Shown: positions 63,434-64,000 of the stretch, piece after piece
How positions within the stretch are numbered: the stretch's first letter is position 1
Layout: the number at the start of each line of letters is the position of its first letter
Source: Bacillus sp. SORGH_AS_0510
Lineage (GTDB): Bacteria; Bacillota; Bacilli; Bacillales; Cytobacillaceae
Assembly: GCF_030818775.1 (NCBI RefSeq)
Contig: NZ_JAUTAU010000001.1
Span: 2,360,001-2,424,000 of the forward strand
Direction: 5' to 3'
Length of the DNA: 64,000 nt
Translations under genes and position numbers: made by a program
Notes under the pieces: generated by a model
What the model was told of the DNA's origin: nothing
The model's database searches: none
What the model saw: only the letters and a program-made list of their open reading frames with translations

Positions 63434-64000
63434 TTGATAAAAAGAGTAAGATACTTATTATTAATCATCATGTTGCTGGGTGCCTCGGTTCCTCTTAGTC
63501 AGGTAAAAGCAATGAGCAACACTGCAAACATCACTGTACAGCTCAATCAACTACTTATGAAAGATCCTGCTTTACAAGGAGCCATTGCTGGAATTAGTGT
63601 TCGCTCTGCAACAACTGGTCAAATTATCTATGATTATCAAGGCAATGTTCGATTACGGCCTGCTTCCAATATGAAACTCTTAACAGCAGCAGCGGCGCTT
63701 AATGTTCTTGGCCAGGACTATACCTTCTCAACGGAAGTGTATGTAGGTGGGCCAGTTAAAAAGAAGACCCTAGAAGGAAATCTATATATAAAAGGAAAAG
63801 GAGATCCAACACTGTTAATATCCGATTTTGATAAAATGGCAGAGGGTATTCAAAAGCAGGGAATTAAAACAATAAAGGGAAATTTGGTGGGCGATGATTC
63901 GTGGTACGATAACGTACGGTATTCATTAGACTTGCCATGGAGTGACGAAACTGAACATTACGGTGCACAAATTTCTGCCTTAACAGCTTCACCTACATCT
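63434..64000 (+). CDS. D-alanyl-D-alanine carboxypeptidase, PBP4/S13 family (3' truncated by window)
   Basis: 189 codons are visible; the frame runs past the window end. TTG at 63434 (AAGG upstream) opens a signal peptide [20 protein letters not shown] with cleavage near VKA. The active-site SxxK is in [20 protein letters not shown] (Ser and Lys of SNMK). [13 protein letters not shown] and [14 protein letters not shown] are the S13-specific segments leading into the inserted domain. Relatives such as DacC (PBP4a) trim stem peptides of peptidoglycan outside the membrane. Only the N-terminal third can be judged. Confidence 0.87.
   Translation, partial: MIKRVRYLLLIIMLLGASVPLSQVKAMSNTANITVQLNQLLMKDPALQGAIAGISVRSATTGQIIYDYQGNVRLRPASNMKLLTAAAALNVLGQDYTFSTEVYVGGPVKKKTLEGNLYIKGKGDPTLLISDFDKMAEGIQKQGIKTIKGNLVGDDSWYDNVRYSLDLPWSDETEHYGAQISALTASPTS

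Overview
The window is a low-GC Firmicute chromosome, most likely a Bacillaceae (Bacillus/Neobacillus-like) endospore former. Evidence: a complete 16S-23S-5S rRNA operon followed by a tRNA cluster; AT-rich genes with strong AGGAGG-type ribosome binding sites and many TTG/GTG starts; U-rich hairpin terminators after most units; sporulation genes (CsgA-like SASP, 2Duf/DUF1657 set, YaaH/SleL-like LysM-GH18 enzyme, squalene-hopene/sporulenol cyclase); and Bacillus regulators (CcpN, YqfL). The genus is inference from gene content and the rRNA; no search was run.

Layout. 0-5 kb: 3' end of asnS, two small genes, a lysine permease behind a lysine riboswitch, a YitT-type membrane protein and a YvbH-like protein. 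5-17 kb: mostly accessory single genes (MFS exporter with a start-stop leader, EmrE-type exporter, an orphan spore 2Duf operon, YmaF, GNAT, a second YitT protein, csgA, methyltransferase, VanW protein, a regulator-hydrolase pair), a candidate structured RNA and two copies of a non-coding repeat. 17-18.2 kb: an L,D-transpeptidase gene split by an in-frame TAA. 18.7-28.5 kb: a ten-gene acyl-CoA catabolic island controlled by a TetR regulator with two matching operators. 28.9-33.4 kb: a CssRS-like two-component system, an HtrA-type protease and small proteins. 33.5-45.4 kb: ABC-F ATPase, NhaC antiporter, third YitT-type protein, Mug, SHC, DUF2515, PpiB, polysaccharide deacetylase-like protein, ExoA, methyltransferase. 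45.5-52.3 kb: rrn operon and eleven intact tRNA genes, with a 154-bp tandem duplication of the 5' part of tRNA-Thr. 52.3-64 kb: a multiply frameshifted gene, an Fpg/Nei glycosylase, ccpN-yqfL-ppdK, a type I toxin-antitoxin-like locus, a SUV3-like helicase, a LysM-GH18 protein and the start of a PBP4-type carboxypeptidase.

How genes work together. The 18.7-28.5 kb island contains an acyl-CoA dehydrogenase of the ACAD11 subtype, a separate aminoglycoside-phosphotransferase-like kinase like the N-terminal domain of ACAD10/11, an acyl-CoA ligase, two SDRs, an enoyl-CoA hydratase, a thioesterase and a phosphotriesterase-like lactonase. My working hypothesis is a route for gamma-lactones/4-hydroxy acids: ring opening, CoA activation, 4-phosphorylation, phosphate elimination by the dehydrogenase, then beta-oxidation. 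ccpN-yqfL-ppdK couples a gluconeogenic repressor, a PPDK-regulatory protein and its likely target enzyme.

Several genes carry apparent homopolymer indels or a nonsense codon (L,D-transpeptidase, quinone oxidoreductase, the DUF2515 N-terminus, the gene at 52.8 kb). These may be real pseudogenes or residual sequence errors, and the sequence alone cannot decide.
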